NCBI GenBank assembly: GCA_023248855.1
Contig: JAHFDS010000016.1
Location: 1-44,773, forward strand
Origin: Myxococcales bacterium
GTDB lineage: Bacteria; Myxococcota_A; Polyangia; JAHFDS01
DNA: 44,773 nucleotides
Direction of reading: 5' to 3'
The translations under genes and the position numbers were made by a program. The notes under the pieces were generated by a model. The model did not search any database, had not been told where the DNA came from, and was given only the letters and a program-made list of their open reading frames with translations. Below are positions 1 through 9,263 of the stretch, in pieces. Within the stretch, counting starts at the first letter, position 1. Each line of letters starts with the position of its first letter.

Positions 1-1338
1 GGCACCGGGGACCTCGTGATGACGGACCTGCGTCAGACCTCCGCGGGGCTCCTGGTCGCCCGCGAGGTGGAGGGGCGTCTGTTCGTGCGCGACCAACGCG
101 GGCACCTCGTCGTGGAGGTCACGAAGTCGCCGACCCAGGCGATCGAGCTCGGCCTCGAGCCGGGCGAGTACCGTGTGACGCTCGACCGCGGAGGCAAGGT
201 CTTCGCGCTCGAGCTGCGTGTCGCGGCGGGCGGCCGCGCGCGCATCGGCGGTGAACGCTTCACCGAGCAGGTGCCCGAGGCGGTGGCCCTGCGCGGCGGG
301 CCCGAGGCGGTGGCGACCGTGCCCTTGCGCGAATACAAGCGGCTGCCGTTCAACCTGTCGCTCTTGCCGACCGTGAGCCTGGCGGGAGAAGACAGCCCGC
401 GCACCATCGAGCAGTTCTCGCTCAACCTGGTGGGGCAAGCCGCTCGCCTCGAGGGTGCAGAGCTGGGCCTGGGCCTGAACTGGATCCTCGAGGACGCGCG
501 CTGGTTCCAGCTGGCCACGGGCGCGAACCTGGTCGGCGGCAGCTTCCAGGGCGCGCAGCTGGCGGGCGGGGCCAACGTCGTCAAGGCTCGCGTCGAGGGC
601 GCGCAGCTGGCGGGGGGCGCGAGCTGGGCGTCCCGCGGGGTGCGCGGCTTCCAGGCCGCCTATGGCCTGGCGTGGACGGAGGCGCTGGTCGGCGTGCAGC
701 TCGCGGCGGTGACGCGCTCGACCGACGCGCACGGCAGCCAGGTCGGGATCGTCAACGTGGGCGGCTCGATCGAGGGTCTGCAGCTGGGCCTGGTCAACGT
801 CGCGACGGGCAAGGTCCGGGGCGCGCAGATTGGCCTGGTCAACGTGGCCGACGACGTGGAGGGCGCGCCCATCGGCATCGTGTCCTGGGTGCGAAAGGGC
901 ATGCTACACGGCCAGGTGTGGGGCAGCGACACGGCGCTCTCCAACCTGGGACTGCAGATCGGTAGCCGTCACGTGTACTCGCTGCTCTCCGCGGGCGTGA
1001 CGCCGTCGGACGGCAAGGCGCGCTGGCAGGCCGGCGTCGGCCTCGGCGGGCACCTGCCGATCACGGAGTCGGTGTGGAGCTCGCTCGACGTGTCCGCGCT
1101 GGCGATCGGCCGCGGCGAGGACACCGAAGGGCAGCCGGCCCTGCTTCGGTTCCGGCTGTCGTTCGGCTGGCAGGCGTCCGATCACCTCGGCTTGTTTGGC
1201 GGTCCGGCGCTCAACGTCTACTCGTCGGACAAGGACGATGGCAAGGACCTGGTCCTTGCGGGCCCGAGCTACGCCGAGACGCGCAGCGGTCGCCACGTGC
1301 GCGTCTGGCCGGGGTTCTTCCTGGGCGTGCGGATCTAG
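1..1338 (+). CDS. C-terminal part of a caspase-like protein with LA_2272-type surface repeats (5' truncated by window)
   Basis: The frame is open to the first base of the window (G-T-G-D-L precedes the first possible starts, GTG 16 and ATG 19), so the true N-terminus is probably upstream. The visible part begins with 'GTGDLVMTDL', followed by a PEGA-like beta-rich stretch (LEPGEYRVTLDRGG). I know this arrangement from the region just after the peptidase C14 domain in myxobacterial caspase-family proteins; that link is inference, because no catalytic domain is visible. Next come tandem beta units of about 20 residues (EGAQLAGGAS, GSQVGIVNV, GLQLGLVNV, GAQIGLVNV), typical of the LA_2272 surface-repeat family. 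The C-terminal ~120 residues alternate hydrophobic and polar positions and end in GVRI, like an outer-membrane barrel or surface beta-structure. The stop lies 5 nt from the convergent aldehyde dehydrogenase gene. Confidence 0.7.
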   Translation, partial: GTGDLVMTDLRQTSAGLLVAREVEGRLFVRDQRGHLVVEVTKSPTQAIELGLEPGEYRVTLDRGGKVFALELRVAAGGRARIGGERFTEQVPEAVALRGGPEAVATVPLREYKRLPFNLSLLPTVSLAGEDSPRTIEQFSLNLVGQAARLEGAELGLGLNWILEDARWFQLATGANLVGGSFQGAQLAGGANVVKARVEGAQLAGGASWASRGVRGFQAAYGLAWTEALVGVQLAAVTRSTDAHGSQVGIVNVGGSIEGLQLGLVNVATGKVRGAQIGLVNVADDVEGAPIGIVSWVRKGMLHGQVWGSDTALSNLGLQIGSRHVYSLLSAGVTPSDGKARWQAGVGLGGHLPITESVWSSLDVSALAIGRGEDTEGQPALLRFRLSFGWQASDHLGLFGGPALNVYSSDKDDGKDLVLAGPSYAETRSGRHVRVWPGFFLGVRI

Positions 1339-1343
1339 AGTAG

Positions 1344-3077
1344 CTACCCGCGAACCGCCTCCGCGACGAGCGGCGGGAGCTTCCACCACTTCGGCTCGGC
1401 CTCGAAGTCCACCAGCTTCTTGCCGAGGCGGTGCACCGTCTTGTGGTCGAAGAACCACGCTGGCTTGGGCTTGACGACGAGGGGGCCGCGCACGACCGAC
1501 TTCTCGATGCCCTCGAGCATGAAGGTGTTGTGGATGAAGCCGATGCCGCTCTGGACATCCTCGAGCGTGGCCTTCGGGTGCCCGCCCCAGCTCGGCGTCA
1601 CGAGGCCATAGCAGAGCGCCGGCCAGTGGTTGATGGCCACGTTGCCGTACTCGAGATCCACGATGGCCTGGTCGAGGGCGCGCGCGATGGCGGGGTCCTT
1701 CTCGAGCTCACGCGGCAGCGTGATCGCCGCGTTGAGCGTGCCCCAAAGGCGCGTGTTGCAAAAGCGCGTGGCCTCCACCAGGAACGCCGCTGGATCCGAC
1801 GACGACAGGGTCGTGGCCGAGATGATGGCGCAGAACGGCTCGGTCACGAACAGCTTCTCGTCGGCGCGGCTGGAGTCGACCTCGGGGATGAGGGTCCACG
1901 GCAGCTGGTCGCCCGATGGGGTGCCGATCTTGATGATCTGGCGCCCTCCCGTCAGGTCCGCGTAGCGATCGAACGCGCCCGGGTAGTAGGCCTTCCGGAG
2001 CGGCGCCGAGTCGAGCGCCTTCTGCAGCAGATCGAGGAAGCGCCCCCTCTGCGCCCAGCCCTTCGACGTGACCAGGATCTTGCCGGCGTTGCAGTTGAAC
2101 GACGCGTTGTTCGTGACCATCGTGGCCACGCTGCGCGCCTGGAACCAAAGCTGCTCGTCCGTGTACTGGCCTGGCACGATCATGACCGGTGAGACGTTGC
2201 CGAGCTCGCTCGTGATCTTCTTCTTGAGCAGCGGATCGCGCGCGGCCTTCCTGCGATCGCGATCAGGCCCCGGCGGGCCCCACACGATGAGGTCGTGCGT
2301 CTTGTCGCTGCCCGTGATGTGCACCTCGTCGACGTCGGTGTGGCCGACCAGGTACGCGCCCACGTCGCCGCCGCCGTAGGCGAAGCGCAGGTAGCCGCGC
2401 TGCACGAGCGGCGCGAAGGCGCGCTCGAGGAACGGGCCGACCCATTCGTTCACGGGGTTGACCTTGAGCACGCACACCTGGCCGTGCACGAACATCTTGT
2501 CGAGCACGTCGGTGGCCGGGATCGAGGAGACGTTGCCCGCGCCGAGGATCAGCGCGACCCGGCCCTCGGGGTTCTGGTGACTGTAGAAGGAGGCCTGCCG
2601 GTCCCGCAGCTGCGACAGGGAGAGGCCTCTTTCGAACAGGATGTGCGATTTGATGCCGCCGAAGAGCAGCTGGTCGAACGTGGACGCCGGGAAGACGTCG
2701 GCCTCGATGCGGCCGTCGGCGCGCACGCGCACCTTGGTGCCGAACGAGGGCTTGCCGCGCTCGGCGATCGACTCGAGGGACTCGGCGAGCAGGCGCGCCG
2801 TGCGCACGGTGATCGTGACGCCGGCGAGCCACTCTTCGCCGGCCACGGGTGAGCCCTGCGCGATGCCCTTGGCCTGGCAGCCGGCAGCGACCCAGGCCGG
2901 GCCCTCGGCGACGATGCGCGGGATGATCTCGCGGAGCAGCGCGACGCGCGCCCGCACCGGCAGCCGCGCGAATTCGTCCGCCTTGGCCCGGACCGCTGCG
3001 ACCGCCTGGTCGAGCTCGGGCCGGGCGCTGGTCTTCTTGCTCTCGAGCGTTCCGCTCATCGTCATTGCCTGCGACAT
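1344..3077 (-). CDS. Aldehyde dehydrogenase family protein
   Basis: A 577-residue NAD(P)-dependent aldehyde dehydrogenase-fold enzyme that would oxidise an aldehyde to an acid or acyl product; the substrate is unknown. The Rossmann part includes LILGAGNVSS and HITGSDKTHD, the general-base region TSELGNVSP carries Glu291, and the nucleophile region NNASFNCNAGK carries Cys329. It is longer than the usual ~480-500 residues. The extra length lies in the N-terminal helices and in a C-terminal tail after FIHNTFMLEGIEKSVV, so it is a divergent subfamily. The ATG at 3077 is preceded by a strong Shine-Dalgarno (AAGGAGG, 6 nt spacing). It has no signal peptide and should be cytoplasmic. It is monocistronic and divergent from the TPR-CHAT gene. 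Confidence 0.85.
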   Translation of the reverse strand: MSQAMTMSGTLESKKTSARPELDQAVAAVRAKADEFARLPVRARVALLREIIPRIVAEGPAWVAAGCQAKGIAQGSPVAGEEWLAGVTITVRTARLLAESLESIAERGKPSFGTKVRVRADGRIEADVFPASTFDQLLFGGIKSHILFERGLSLSQLRDRQASFYSHQNPEGRVALILGAGNVSSIPATDVLDKMFVHGQVCVLKVNPVNEWVGPFLERAFAPLVQRGYLRFAYGGGDVGAYLVGHTDVDEVHITGSDKTHDLIVWGPPGPDRDRRKAARDPLLKKKITSELGNVSPVMIVPGQYTDEQLWFQARSVATMVTNNASFNCNAGKILVTSKGWAQRGRFLDLLQKALDSAPLRKAYYPGAFDRYADLTGGRQIIKIGTPSGDQLPWTLIPEVDSSRADEKLFVTEPFCAIISATTLSSSDPAAFLVEATRFCNTRLWGTLNAAITLPRELEKDPAIARALDQAIVDLEYGNVAINHWPALCYGLVTPSWGGHPKATLEDVQSGIGFIHNTFMLEGIEKSVVRGPLVVKPKPAWFFDHKTVHRLGKKLVDFEAEPKWWKLPPLVAEAVRG

Positions 3078-3304
3078 GACTCGCCTCCTTGGGTCTCGCG
3101 GCCGTCGTCGGTCGCGGTTCGCTTGCTCGCGGGAACCACAGTCTACCCCTTCGATTTCGTGGACGACACCCGATGTCCGGCGCGCAGCGTAGCCGGAGGC
3201 GGTGCGCGGGGGAACCCGCTCAAGGCAGACGGCACCCGCGCTTCGATGATCGGGCGATGGAGGCGCGCGGTAGAATCGACCCGCGCTTGCGCCCGCCCCG
3301 CTCC

Positions 3305-6300
3305 GTGCCGAGTCGAATCCCCCAAAGGGCCGCGGTGCTCCTGCTCGCGCTCGCCTGCGGGCGACGCCACGGCCCCGAGCTCGAGCGCGCCGAGCGCCTG
3401 CTCGCGGATGCGCGTGGGCAGTCGCAGGCGGGCTTCTTCGAACGGGCCGTGCCCGTGGCGGAGCAGGCCGTGAAGATCCTCGAGACCGAGCGCGGCCCCC
3501 ATGCCCCCGAGACGCTCTCGGCGCTGGTGCAGCTCGGCCGCGCGTACCTCGACGCGGGCGAGCTGGTCAAGGCGCGCGAGGTGCTCGAGCGCTCCCTGCT
3601 CGAGCGCGAGCGCCTGTCGCGGCGCGCGACCCGCGAGGCCGCCGAGAGCGCCTGCGCGGTGGGGACGGTGCTGGTCGCCAAAGGTGATTGGGCCTCGGCG
3701 CGCGGCTACCTCGATCGCGGGATGTCCGCCTACGAGCAGACCCTCGGCCCCGACGCCCCCGAGACCGCGGTGTGCCGGGTCGAGCTCTCGCAGGTGCTGG
3801 CCCAGCAAGGCGACGCGCAGGGCGCGCGTTCCGGCCTCGACCGCGCCGTGCTCGCGCTCGAGCGCGCCGGGGCGGCGCAGAAGAACGCGCTCTACGGCCC
3901 GGCGCTCGGCCGCGCGATCGAGCGGCTGGCCGCGCTCGATCAGAAGCAGGGGGATCTGGCCAGGGCCCGTGAGCGACGCGAGCGCGCCGTCGAGATCGTG
4001 ATCGGCGCGGTGGGCCCCGAGCATCCGCGCGTGGCGGAGCTGTCGCTCGGCGTGGCCGCAATGTACGCGGACGCAGGCGAGCTGGTGCAGGCCCGGGAAG
4101 CCTTCGAGCGCGCGGTGGCGGTGCGTGAGTCGCGCCTCGGGCCCGACGCGTTGCCCACGGCCGAGGCGCGGGGGGCGCTCGGTGAATTCCTGGCGGCGCA
4201 AGGGGATCGCCCGCGCGCCAGAGCCGTGCTCGACCAGGCCGTGGCCACGACCGAAAAGCGCCTCGGCGCGCAGCACCCGAAGACCCTGTCCGCGCGGGCT
4301 GCGCTCGCGCGCGTCACCGGCGACGGCGGAGACCTGCAGACCGGCACGCGCCTGCTCGAGCAGGTGATCGCCGACGAGGTCAAGGTGCTCGGGGACTCCG
4401 ACCCGACGCTGGCGGGCCGCTACCTCTTGCTCGCCGAGTGGAAGCAGCGCACCGGCAAGCCCGAGGACGCGCTCGCGCTGGTGCGCAAGGCGCTGGCGAT
4501 CGATCGCCGCCTCGAGCCCCGCGGTCCGCTCGCGGCGCGCGACCTCGAGCGGCTCGGGGCGCTCTATTTCGAGCGCGGCCAGCTGCGCGACGCCAGGCGC
4601 GAGCTCGAGCAGGCGCTCGCCATCAAGGAGCGCCTCTACGGAAGCGACCATCTCTTGACGGCATCGGCCCTGGCCGCGCTCGGCGGCGCAGAGGCGGGCC
4701 TGGGCGAGGGAGACAAGGCGACCGATCACCTGCTCCGCGCGCAGGCGATCGAGCGCTGGATCGTGACACTCCTGCGCTCGGTGCCGGTCGCGGGCCGGCG
4801 CACCGCGGTGTTCCGGGAGCTCCGGAGCGCGGCGCTCTCGCAGGCCGCCGTCTACGCCAGTGACTCGCTGGCGCCGTGGGTGGCGCTCTACACGAGCGCG
4901 CGCTGGAAGGGCCTCGAGCTCGCGCTGTCCGGCGGCGACCGCACGGCCGCGGCGGCGGGCCCGTCCGCCGCGATGCGGCAGGCGTTCGCGGACCTCGCCA
5001 AGCTGCGCGCCGAGGCGGCCGAGCTCGTCACGAGCCCTGCCCCGCTCGATCCGACCAGGCAGACGCTGCTGCGAAGGCTCCGGAGCGAGGAGCAGCGCAT
5101 CGCAGGCAAGCTCGGCCAGGAGCGCCTGCGCGCCATCGGCGATCCGGTGGACGACCCGACCGCGCAGGCCATCTGCGAGGCGCTGCCCGCCGACGCGGTG
5201 CTGATCGACTACGTCGTCACCGCCGGCAAGCTCTTCGCCACGGTGACCCGGCAGCGCGAATGCCGCGTCGCCTTCGTGGACCTCGGCGCCCTGGATCCGG
5301 TCAAGGAGACCGTCAAGGCGCTGCGAAAGCGCGTCGACGACGACGCGGCCGACCTCGCCAAGGGCGCCTCGCCCGTGGGCCGCGAGGCGCTGACCTACTT
5401 CCACTCGCGCCGCCTGCGGGCGCTGGTCCTGCAGCCGCTCGTCAAGGCGGTCGGCGAGGTCCGCACGCTCTACGTCTCGCCCGCCGGGCCGCTCGTGGCG
5501 GTTCCCTTTGGCCTGCTGTCCGGCTCGCACCGGCGCTACCTGATCGAGGAGCTGCCGATCGTGCACCTGCAGGCCCCGCGGGATCTCGTGCGGCCCGAGG
5601 GCCAGCCCGGCCGCGATGTGCTGCTGCTCGGCGATGTCGAGCCGGCCGGCAAGACCGGCGGGGAGGGCGGCCCGACCTGGCCCGCGACGAGCGCCTGCGC
5701 CAAGCTCGGCGGCACCGTCTGGCCCGCCATGCCCGAGGCGAAAAAGGAGCTCGAGGCGCTGGCGTCGCTGCACGGCAAGGCCGCGCGCATCGCCCGCGGC
5801 GCAGACGCCACCGAGGCCGAGCTGCGCCGGCTCGCCCCCGGCCGTCGCCTCGTCCACCTCGCGCTGCAGGGCTACTTCGTGTCCGAGAAGTGCCTGCCGC
5901 CGACCAGCGAGCGGGGGAGCCTGTCGAGCGACGACGAAGGAGAGGTCCTCAAGGTCAATCCGCTGCTCTTTTCCGGCCTGGCGCTCTCGGGCGCCGGTGG
6001 CCCGTCCGGCGGCGGGGACGACGGGTATGCGACCGCGCTCGAGCTGTCCGCGCTCGATCTACGGGGCACGGCCCTGGTCGTCGTCTCCGGCACCGACACG
6101 GGCGCCGAGGGCGAGACCGAGCGCGGCGTCGGCATCGCGGCGCTCGAGCGCGCGTTCCTGGACGCGGGCGCGCTGCGGGTCACCCACACCCTGTGGGCCA
6201 ACGGCGCCCCCGAGAGCACCCGCATCGCGATCCACCTCCACGAGGCGCTCGCCCAAGGTGCGCGCCCCGCCGAGGCGCTCCGCCGCGCGCAGCTCGCCGT

Positions 6301-6373
6301 GATGACCGAGGCCAAGAAGAGGGGCCGCATCCATCCCCTCTTCTGGGGCGGCTGGCTCCAGGTCGGCGATTAG
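3305..6373 (+). CDS. TPR-CHAT lipoprotein with a degenerate (probably non-catalytic) CHAT domain
   Basis: About 1022 residues if started at GTG 3305. ATG 3256 in the same frame would add 16 residues, and the frame stays open back to 3089. The N-terminus has a short basic, then hydrophobic stretch ending in LLLALAC, an approximate lipobox, so it is probably a lipoprotein. Residues ~30-480 form tandem kinesin-light-chain-type TPRs of ~42 residues (for example LGPDAPETA, GPEHPRVAEL, LGAQHPKTL). The last ~400 residues are a CHAT domain (caspase HetF associated with TPRs): VSPAGPLVAVPFGLL, PIVHLQAPRDLV, and the terminal HPLFWGGWLQVG. In active CHAT proteases the His lies in a 'HfAtHG' motif and the Cys in 'SACxTG'. 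Here they read HLALQG (Gln855 replaces His) and SGTDTG (Thr930 replaces Cys). A scaffold or receptor role is inferred. A -10-like TAGAAT lies at about 3272. Confidence 0.85.
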   Translation: MPSRIPQRAAVLLLALACGRRHGPELERAERLLADARGQSQAGFFERAVPVAEQAVKILETERGPHAPETLSALVQLGRAYLDAGELVKAREVLERSLLERERLSRRATREAAESACAVGTVLVAKGDWASARGYLDRGMSAYEQTLGPDAPETAVCRVELSQVLAQQGDAQGARSGLDRAVLALERAGAAQKNALYGPALGRAIERLAALDQKQGDLARARERRERAVEIVIGAVGPEHPRVAELSLGVAAMYADAGELVQAREAFERAVAVRESRLGPDALPTAEARGALGEFLAAQGDRPRARAVLDQAVATTEKRLGAQHPKTLSARAALARVTGDGGDLQTGTRLLEQVIADEVKVLGDSDPTLAGRYLLLAEWKQRTGKPEDALALVRKALAIDRRLEPRGPLAARDLERLGALYFERGQLRDARRELEQALAIKERLYGSDHLLTASALAALGGAEAGLGEGDKATDHLLRAQAIERWIVTLLRSVPVAGRRTAVFRELRSAALSQAAVYASDSLAPWVALYTSARWKGLELALSGGDRTAAAAGPSAAMRQAFADLAKLRAEAAELVTSPAPLDPTRQTLLRRLRSEEQRIAGKLGQERLRAIGDPVDDPTAQAICEALPADAVLIDYVVTAGKLFATVTRQRECRVAFVDLGALDPVKETVKALRKRVDDDAADLAKGASPVGREALTYFHSRRLRALVLQPLVKAVGEVRTLYVSPAGPLVAVPFGLLSGSHRRYLIEELPIVHLQAPRDLVRPEGQPGRDVLLLGDVEPAGKTGGEGGPTWPATSACAKLGGTVWPAMPEAKKELEALASLHGKAARIARGADATEAELRRLAPGRRLVHLALQGYFVSEKCLPPTSERGSLSSDDEGEVLKVNPLLFSGLALSGAGGPSGGGDDGYATALELSALDLRGTALVVVSGTDTGAEGETERGVGIAALERAFLDAGALRVTHTLWANGAPESTRIAIHLHEALAQGARPAEALRRAQLAVMTEAKKRGRIHPLFWGGWLQVGD

Positions 6374-6397
6374 ACAGAGTCGCATTGATCCGCCGCC

Positions 6398-6433
6398 ATC
6401 CGAAGCCGGTCCCGGTCCCGATCCGAAGCCGGT
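6398..6433. repeat. Short direct repeat in the CHAT-UbiB gap
   Basis: The 13-mer ATCCGAAGCCGGT occurs at 6398-6410 and again at 6421-6433, separated by CCGGTCCC-like sequence. GGGACC-rich sequence at about 6477-6497 could pair with it. The 215-nt gap (6374-6588) holds no gene that I can support. The hairpin potential could mark the end of the TPR-CHAT transcript. Confidence 0.4.
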
Positions 6434-6575
6434 ATTCGAGCTGGCTCAGCCGCTGCGGCCGAGGAGCCGGACGCTCGGGACCGGGAAGGGGACCAGGACC
6501 GGACCCAGAGCGCTGGCGCGGGGTCTACGCGTTTCTGCCTAGCTTGCGATCGGCCGCTCCCGCCTGCCTTTGGAG

Positions 6576-6581
6576 TAGGCT
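6576..6581 (+). promoter_or_regulatory. -10-like hexamer before the UbiB-type gene
   Basis: TAGGCT ends 7 nt before ATG 6589. Transcription starting at the usual distance would begin at or next to the start codon, and no Shine-Dalgarno lies in between. No clear -35 is visible. Confidence 0.4.
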
Positions 6582-6588
6582 TCGGCCG

Positions 6589-7896
6589 ATGCACTTGCAC
6601 TGGGCGGTCTGGGTCCTCGTCAGCTTCTGCGCGGTCACGCTGGCCTGGCCCCCGACGCGGCGCATCTGGACGTTCTTCGTCTTCCTCACCTACCGCCTGC
6701 CCACGATCGCCTTCAATACGCCGCGTGGGCTGCGCCTCTTGTGTGAGGACATGGGGCCGACCTTCCTCAAGCTCGGCCAGGTCATCGCGTCGTCGCCAGG
6801 CCTGTTCCCCGACCGGTACACAGAAGAATTCCAGCGATGCCTCGACCGCGTGCGCCCGTTCGACTTCGCGCGCGTGCGCACCACCATCGACGAGGAGCTC
6901 GGCACCCGGGCCTCCGACCTCGAGGAGCTCGATCCCGAGCCGCTCGCCAGCGCCTCGATCGCGCAAGTGCACACCGCGCGCCTCGCCGACGGAAGCTCGA
7001 TCGTGGTCAAGGTCCAGCGCCCCGGCATCGCCGCGCGCATCGCCGCCGACATGCGCATCCTGCGCTTTCTCGCCCGCTGGATCCAGAAGCTCGTGCGCGA
7101 CGTCGAGCTCGCGAACCCGGTGGGCATCATCGCGGACCTGTCCGCCACGCTGAGCGAGGAGCTCGACTTCAGAAAGGAGGCCGAGAACCTCGACTCGTTC
7201 AACCGCATCATGGCCGAGCTCGGGCACAAGGAGATCCGCGCGCCCAAACCGTGCTGGGAGTACACGACCGCGCGGGTCCTGTGCATGGAGCGCTTCTCCG
7301 GCACGCGTGTCGACGACGTCGCCACCATCCGCACACGCGGCTTCGATGCCGAGAGCAAGCTCGTGCTCGGCATGCGCGCGTGGTTCCAGTGCGTGGTCTT
7401 CTACGGCTTCTTCCACGGCGACGTGCACGCCGGCAACCTCATGCTGCTCGACAACGAGGACATCGGCTTTCTCGACTTCGGCATCGTGGGGCGCTTCGAC
7501 GAGCGCCAGCGCCGCCTGGTCACCGACTACCTCATCGCTTTTTCCACCGGCAACTACCGCCAGCTCGCGACCGTCATCCGCGACATGGGCGCCGTGCTGG
7601 CCGAGGTCGACATGGACGCCTGGGTCGCGGATCTCGAGCGCGTGTACAAGCCCATCCTCGCGCAGAGCGTGTCCGAGCTGAAGTACGCGGAGCTCCTGCC
7701 CAAGATCAACCGCATCAGCGTGCGCCACCGCGTGCAGATGCCGAGGGAATTCGTCCTCATCACCAAGCAGATGCTGTACTTCGATCGCTATGCCAAGGCG
7801 CTCGCGCCGAACCTCAACGTCTTCATGGACCCGCGCCTGCTCATGAGCCTCATGCAGGACATCCAGAAGGCGCGCATGCAGCAGCAACCGGGCTGA
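6589..7896 (+). CDS. ABC1/AarF/UbiB family atypical kinase
   Basis: A 435-residue member of the UbiB/ADCK/AarF protein-kinase-like family, which supports ubiquinone or other isoprenoid-lipid biosynthesis through ATPase activity. All family marks are visible: the KLGQ motif (Lys61), the Ala-rich loop LASASIAQVH that replaces the P-loop, the nucleotide Lys in VVKVQRPG, the ExD motif in EELDFRKEAEN, the catalytic-loop equivalent HGDVHAGNLM (His276, Asp278), and DFG as FLDFGIVGR (Asp296). The N-terminal ~20 residues are hydrophobic (WAVWVLVSFCAVTLAW), so membrane association is likely. The usual two C-terminal transmembrane helices of UbiB are absent. Start ATG 6589 was chosen because the family N-terminus begins there; the frame is open further upstream. 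It is followed after 1 nt by the M28 peptidase gene, which suggests an operon. Confidence 0.9.
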   Translation: MHLHWAVWVLVSFCAVTLAWPPTRRIWTFFVFLTYRLPTIAFNTPRGLRLLCEDMGPTFLKLGQVIASSPGLFPDRYTEEFQRCLDRVRPFDFARVRTTIDEELGTRASDLEELDPEPLASASIAQVHTARLADGSSIVVKVQRPGIAARIAADMRILRFLARWIQKLVRDVELANPVGIIADLSATLSEELDFRKEAENLDSFNRIMAELGHKEIRAPKPCWEYTTARVLCMERFSGTRVDDVATIRTRGFDAESKLVLGMRAWFQCVVFYGFFHGDVHAGNLMLLDNEDIGFLDFGIVGRFDERQRRLVTDYLIAFSTGNYRQLATVIRDMGAVLAEVDMDAWVADLERVYKPILAQSVSELKYAELLPKINRISVRHRVQMPREFVLITKQMLYFDRYAKALAPNLNVFMDPRLLMSLMQDIQKARMQQQPG

Positions 7897-7897
7897 C

Positions 7898-9256
7898 GTG
7901 GGGGCAGGGCTCGCGGTCGCGCTCTGGCTGCTCGCGCCACCCCTGGCGCCTGCTCCCGACGCCGCATTTCTGGAGGCTGCTCGCAAGATCCGGCGCGTCG
8001 GGGACGAGGACGACGCGGCCTACGCCAAGCTCGAGCACCTGTGCGATCGCATCGGGCACCGGCTGTCGGGCTCGCCCACGCTCGACGCCGCGGTGACATG
8101 GGCGGCCGAGGTCCTGCGCGCGGACGGGCACGAGGCGGTCCGCACCGACGCCGTCCAGGTGCCGCACTGGGTGCGCGGGCCCATCTCCGCCCAGGTGGTC
8201 GCCCCGGTCCGGCGCGAGCTCGCCGCGATCGCCCTCGGCGGCTCGGGGGCGACGCCCGCGGGTGGCCTCGAGGCCGAGGTGGTGCGCGCTGGCTCGCTCG
8301 AGGAGCTCGGCAAGCTCGGGGGCAAGGTGCGCGGCAAGATCGCGCTCCTCGACGGCCCGATGGGCACGCACGGGAGCTCTTTCGATCGCTACAGCGAGGT
8401 GGGCCCGATGCGCGGCGCCGGCCCGGCGCAGGCGGCCCGGCAAGGCGCCATCGCCGTGCTGGTGCGCTCGCTCACGCAGCGCAGCCTGCGCACGCCGCAC
8501 ACGGGCGGCACACGCTTTGGTACCCAGGCACCCATTCCCGCGGCGGCCCTCGCGACCGAGGACGCCGATCTGCTTGCGCGTCTGGGCAGGCGGGGGCCGG
8601 TTCGCGTGCGCCTGTCGCTCGCCGCGCACAAGCTCCCCGACGCCACCAGCGCCAACGTGATCGCCGAGCTGCGCGGCCGCGAGCGCCCCGACGAGATCGT
8701 GTTGCTCGGCGCGCACCTCGATTCGTGGGACGTCGGCCAGGGCGCGCACGACGACGGCGCGGGCACGGTGATGGTGATGCAGGCGCTCACCATCCTGCGA
8801 AAGGCCCACCTGCGCCCGCGGCGCACCGTCCGCGTCGTCCTCTTCACCAACGAGGAGAACGGCCTGCGCGGCGCGGAGGCCTACACCCGGGACCACGCAA
8901 CCGAGCTCGGTCAGCACGTCGCGGCCATCGAGTCCGACGCGGGGGGCTATGCCCCCTCGGCCTTCACCGTCGAGGGCGCGGCCGTCGAGGCGCTGGCCGC
9001 ATACCTGCCGCTGTTCGCGGGCACGGGCCTCTCGCGGATCGTGGCGGGCAAGGGGGGCAGCGACATCAGCGCGCTCGAGCCCGCCAAGGTGCCGACCTTC
9101 GGCTACCTGACGGATGAGACGCACTACTTCGACATCCACCACACCCAGGCCGACACGCTCGACAAGGTGCGGCCGGATGACGTACGCCGTGGCGCGACCG
9201 TGCTGGCGATCCTGGCCTACGTGCTGGCCGAGCTGCCCGGCAGGCTGGGGAGATGA
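7898..9256 (+). CDS. Secreted M28 family zinc peptidase
   Basis: A 452-residue M28 di-zinc aminopeptidase/carboxypeptidase with a signal peptide (LAVALWLLAPPLAPAPDA), so it should act in the periplasm or outside the cell. Architecture resembles the carboxypeptidase Q (PGCP) group: N-terminal catalytic segment, a PA-like inserted domain (about residues 95-230, GGKVRGKIALLDGP ... GAIAVLVRS), then the metal-binding core. Predicted zinc ligands are His273 (GAHLDSWD), Asp285 (GAHDDGAG), Glu319/Glu320 with the catalytic Glu (FTNEENGLRGA), Asp347 (ESDAGG) and His414/415 (IHHTQADT). The start is GTG 7898, 1 nt after the UbiB stop, so the two genes are probably co-transcribed. The preferred substrate cannot be read from the sequence. 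Confidence 0.92.
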   Translation: MGAGLAVALWLLAPPLAPAPDAAFLEAARKIRRVGDEDDAAYAKLEHLCDRIGHRLSGSPTLDAAVTWAAEVLRADGHEAVRTDAVQVPHWVRGPISAQVVAPVRRELAAIALGGSGATPAGGLEAEVVRAGSLEELGKLGGKVRGKIALLDGPMGTHGSSFDRYSEVGPMRGAGPAQAARQGAIAVLVRSLTQRSLRTPHTGGTRFGTQAPIPAAALATEDADLLARLGRRGPVRVRLSLAAHKLPDATSANVIAELRGRERPDEIVLLGAHLDSWDVGQGAHDDGAGTVMVMQALTILRKAHLRPRRTVRVVLFTNEENGLRGAEAYTRDHATELGQHVAAIESDAGGYAPSAFTVEGAAVEALAAYLPLFAGTGLSRIVAGKGGSDISALEPAKVPTFGYLTDETHYFDIHHTQADTLDKVRPDDVRRGATVLAILAYVLAELPGRLGR

Positions 9257-9263
9257 GATTTAT

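Noticed and set aside
3305-3325. tRNA-like string GTCGAATCCCCC
   Set aside because: It resembles a T-arm sequence, but no cloverleaf can be built around it and it lies in the start of a coding gene.
3143-5857. 904-codon reverse open frame opposite the TPR-CHAT gene
   Set aside because: GC-rich codon bias in the forward gene creates long antisense frames; the translation is low-complexity Arg/Ala/Leu with no family.
4876-6588. Long open frame running upstream of the UbiB-type gene
   Set aside because: It is the shadow of the CHAT gene in another frame; its Arg/Ala-rich translation has no domain. The kinase starts at 6589.
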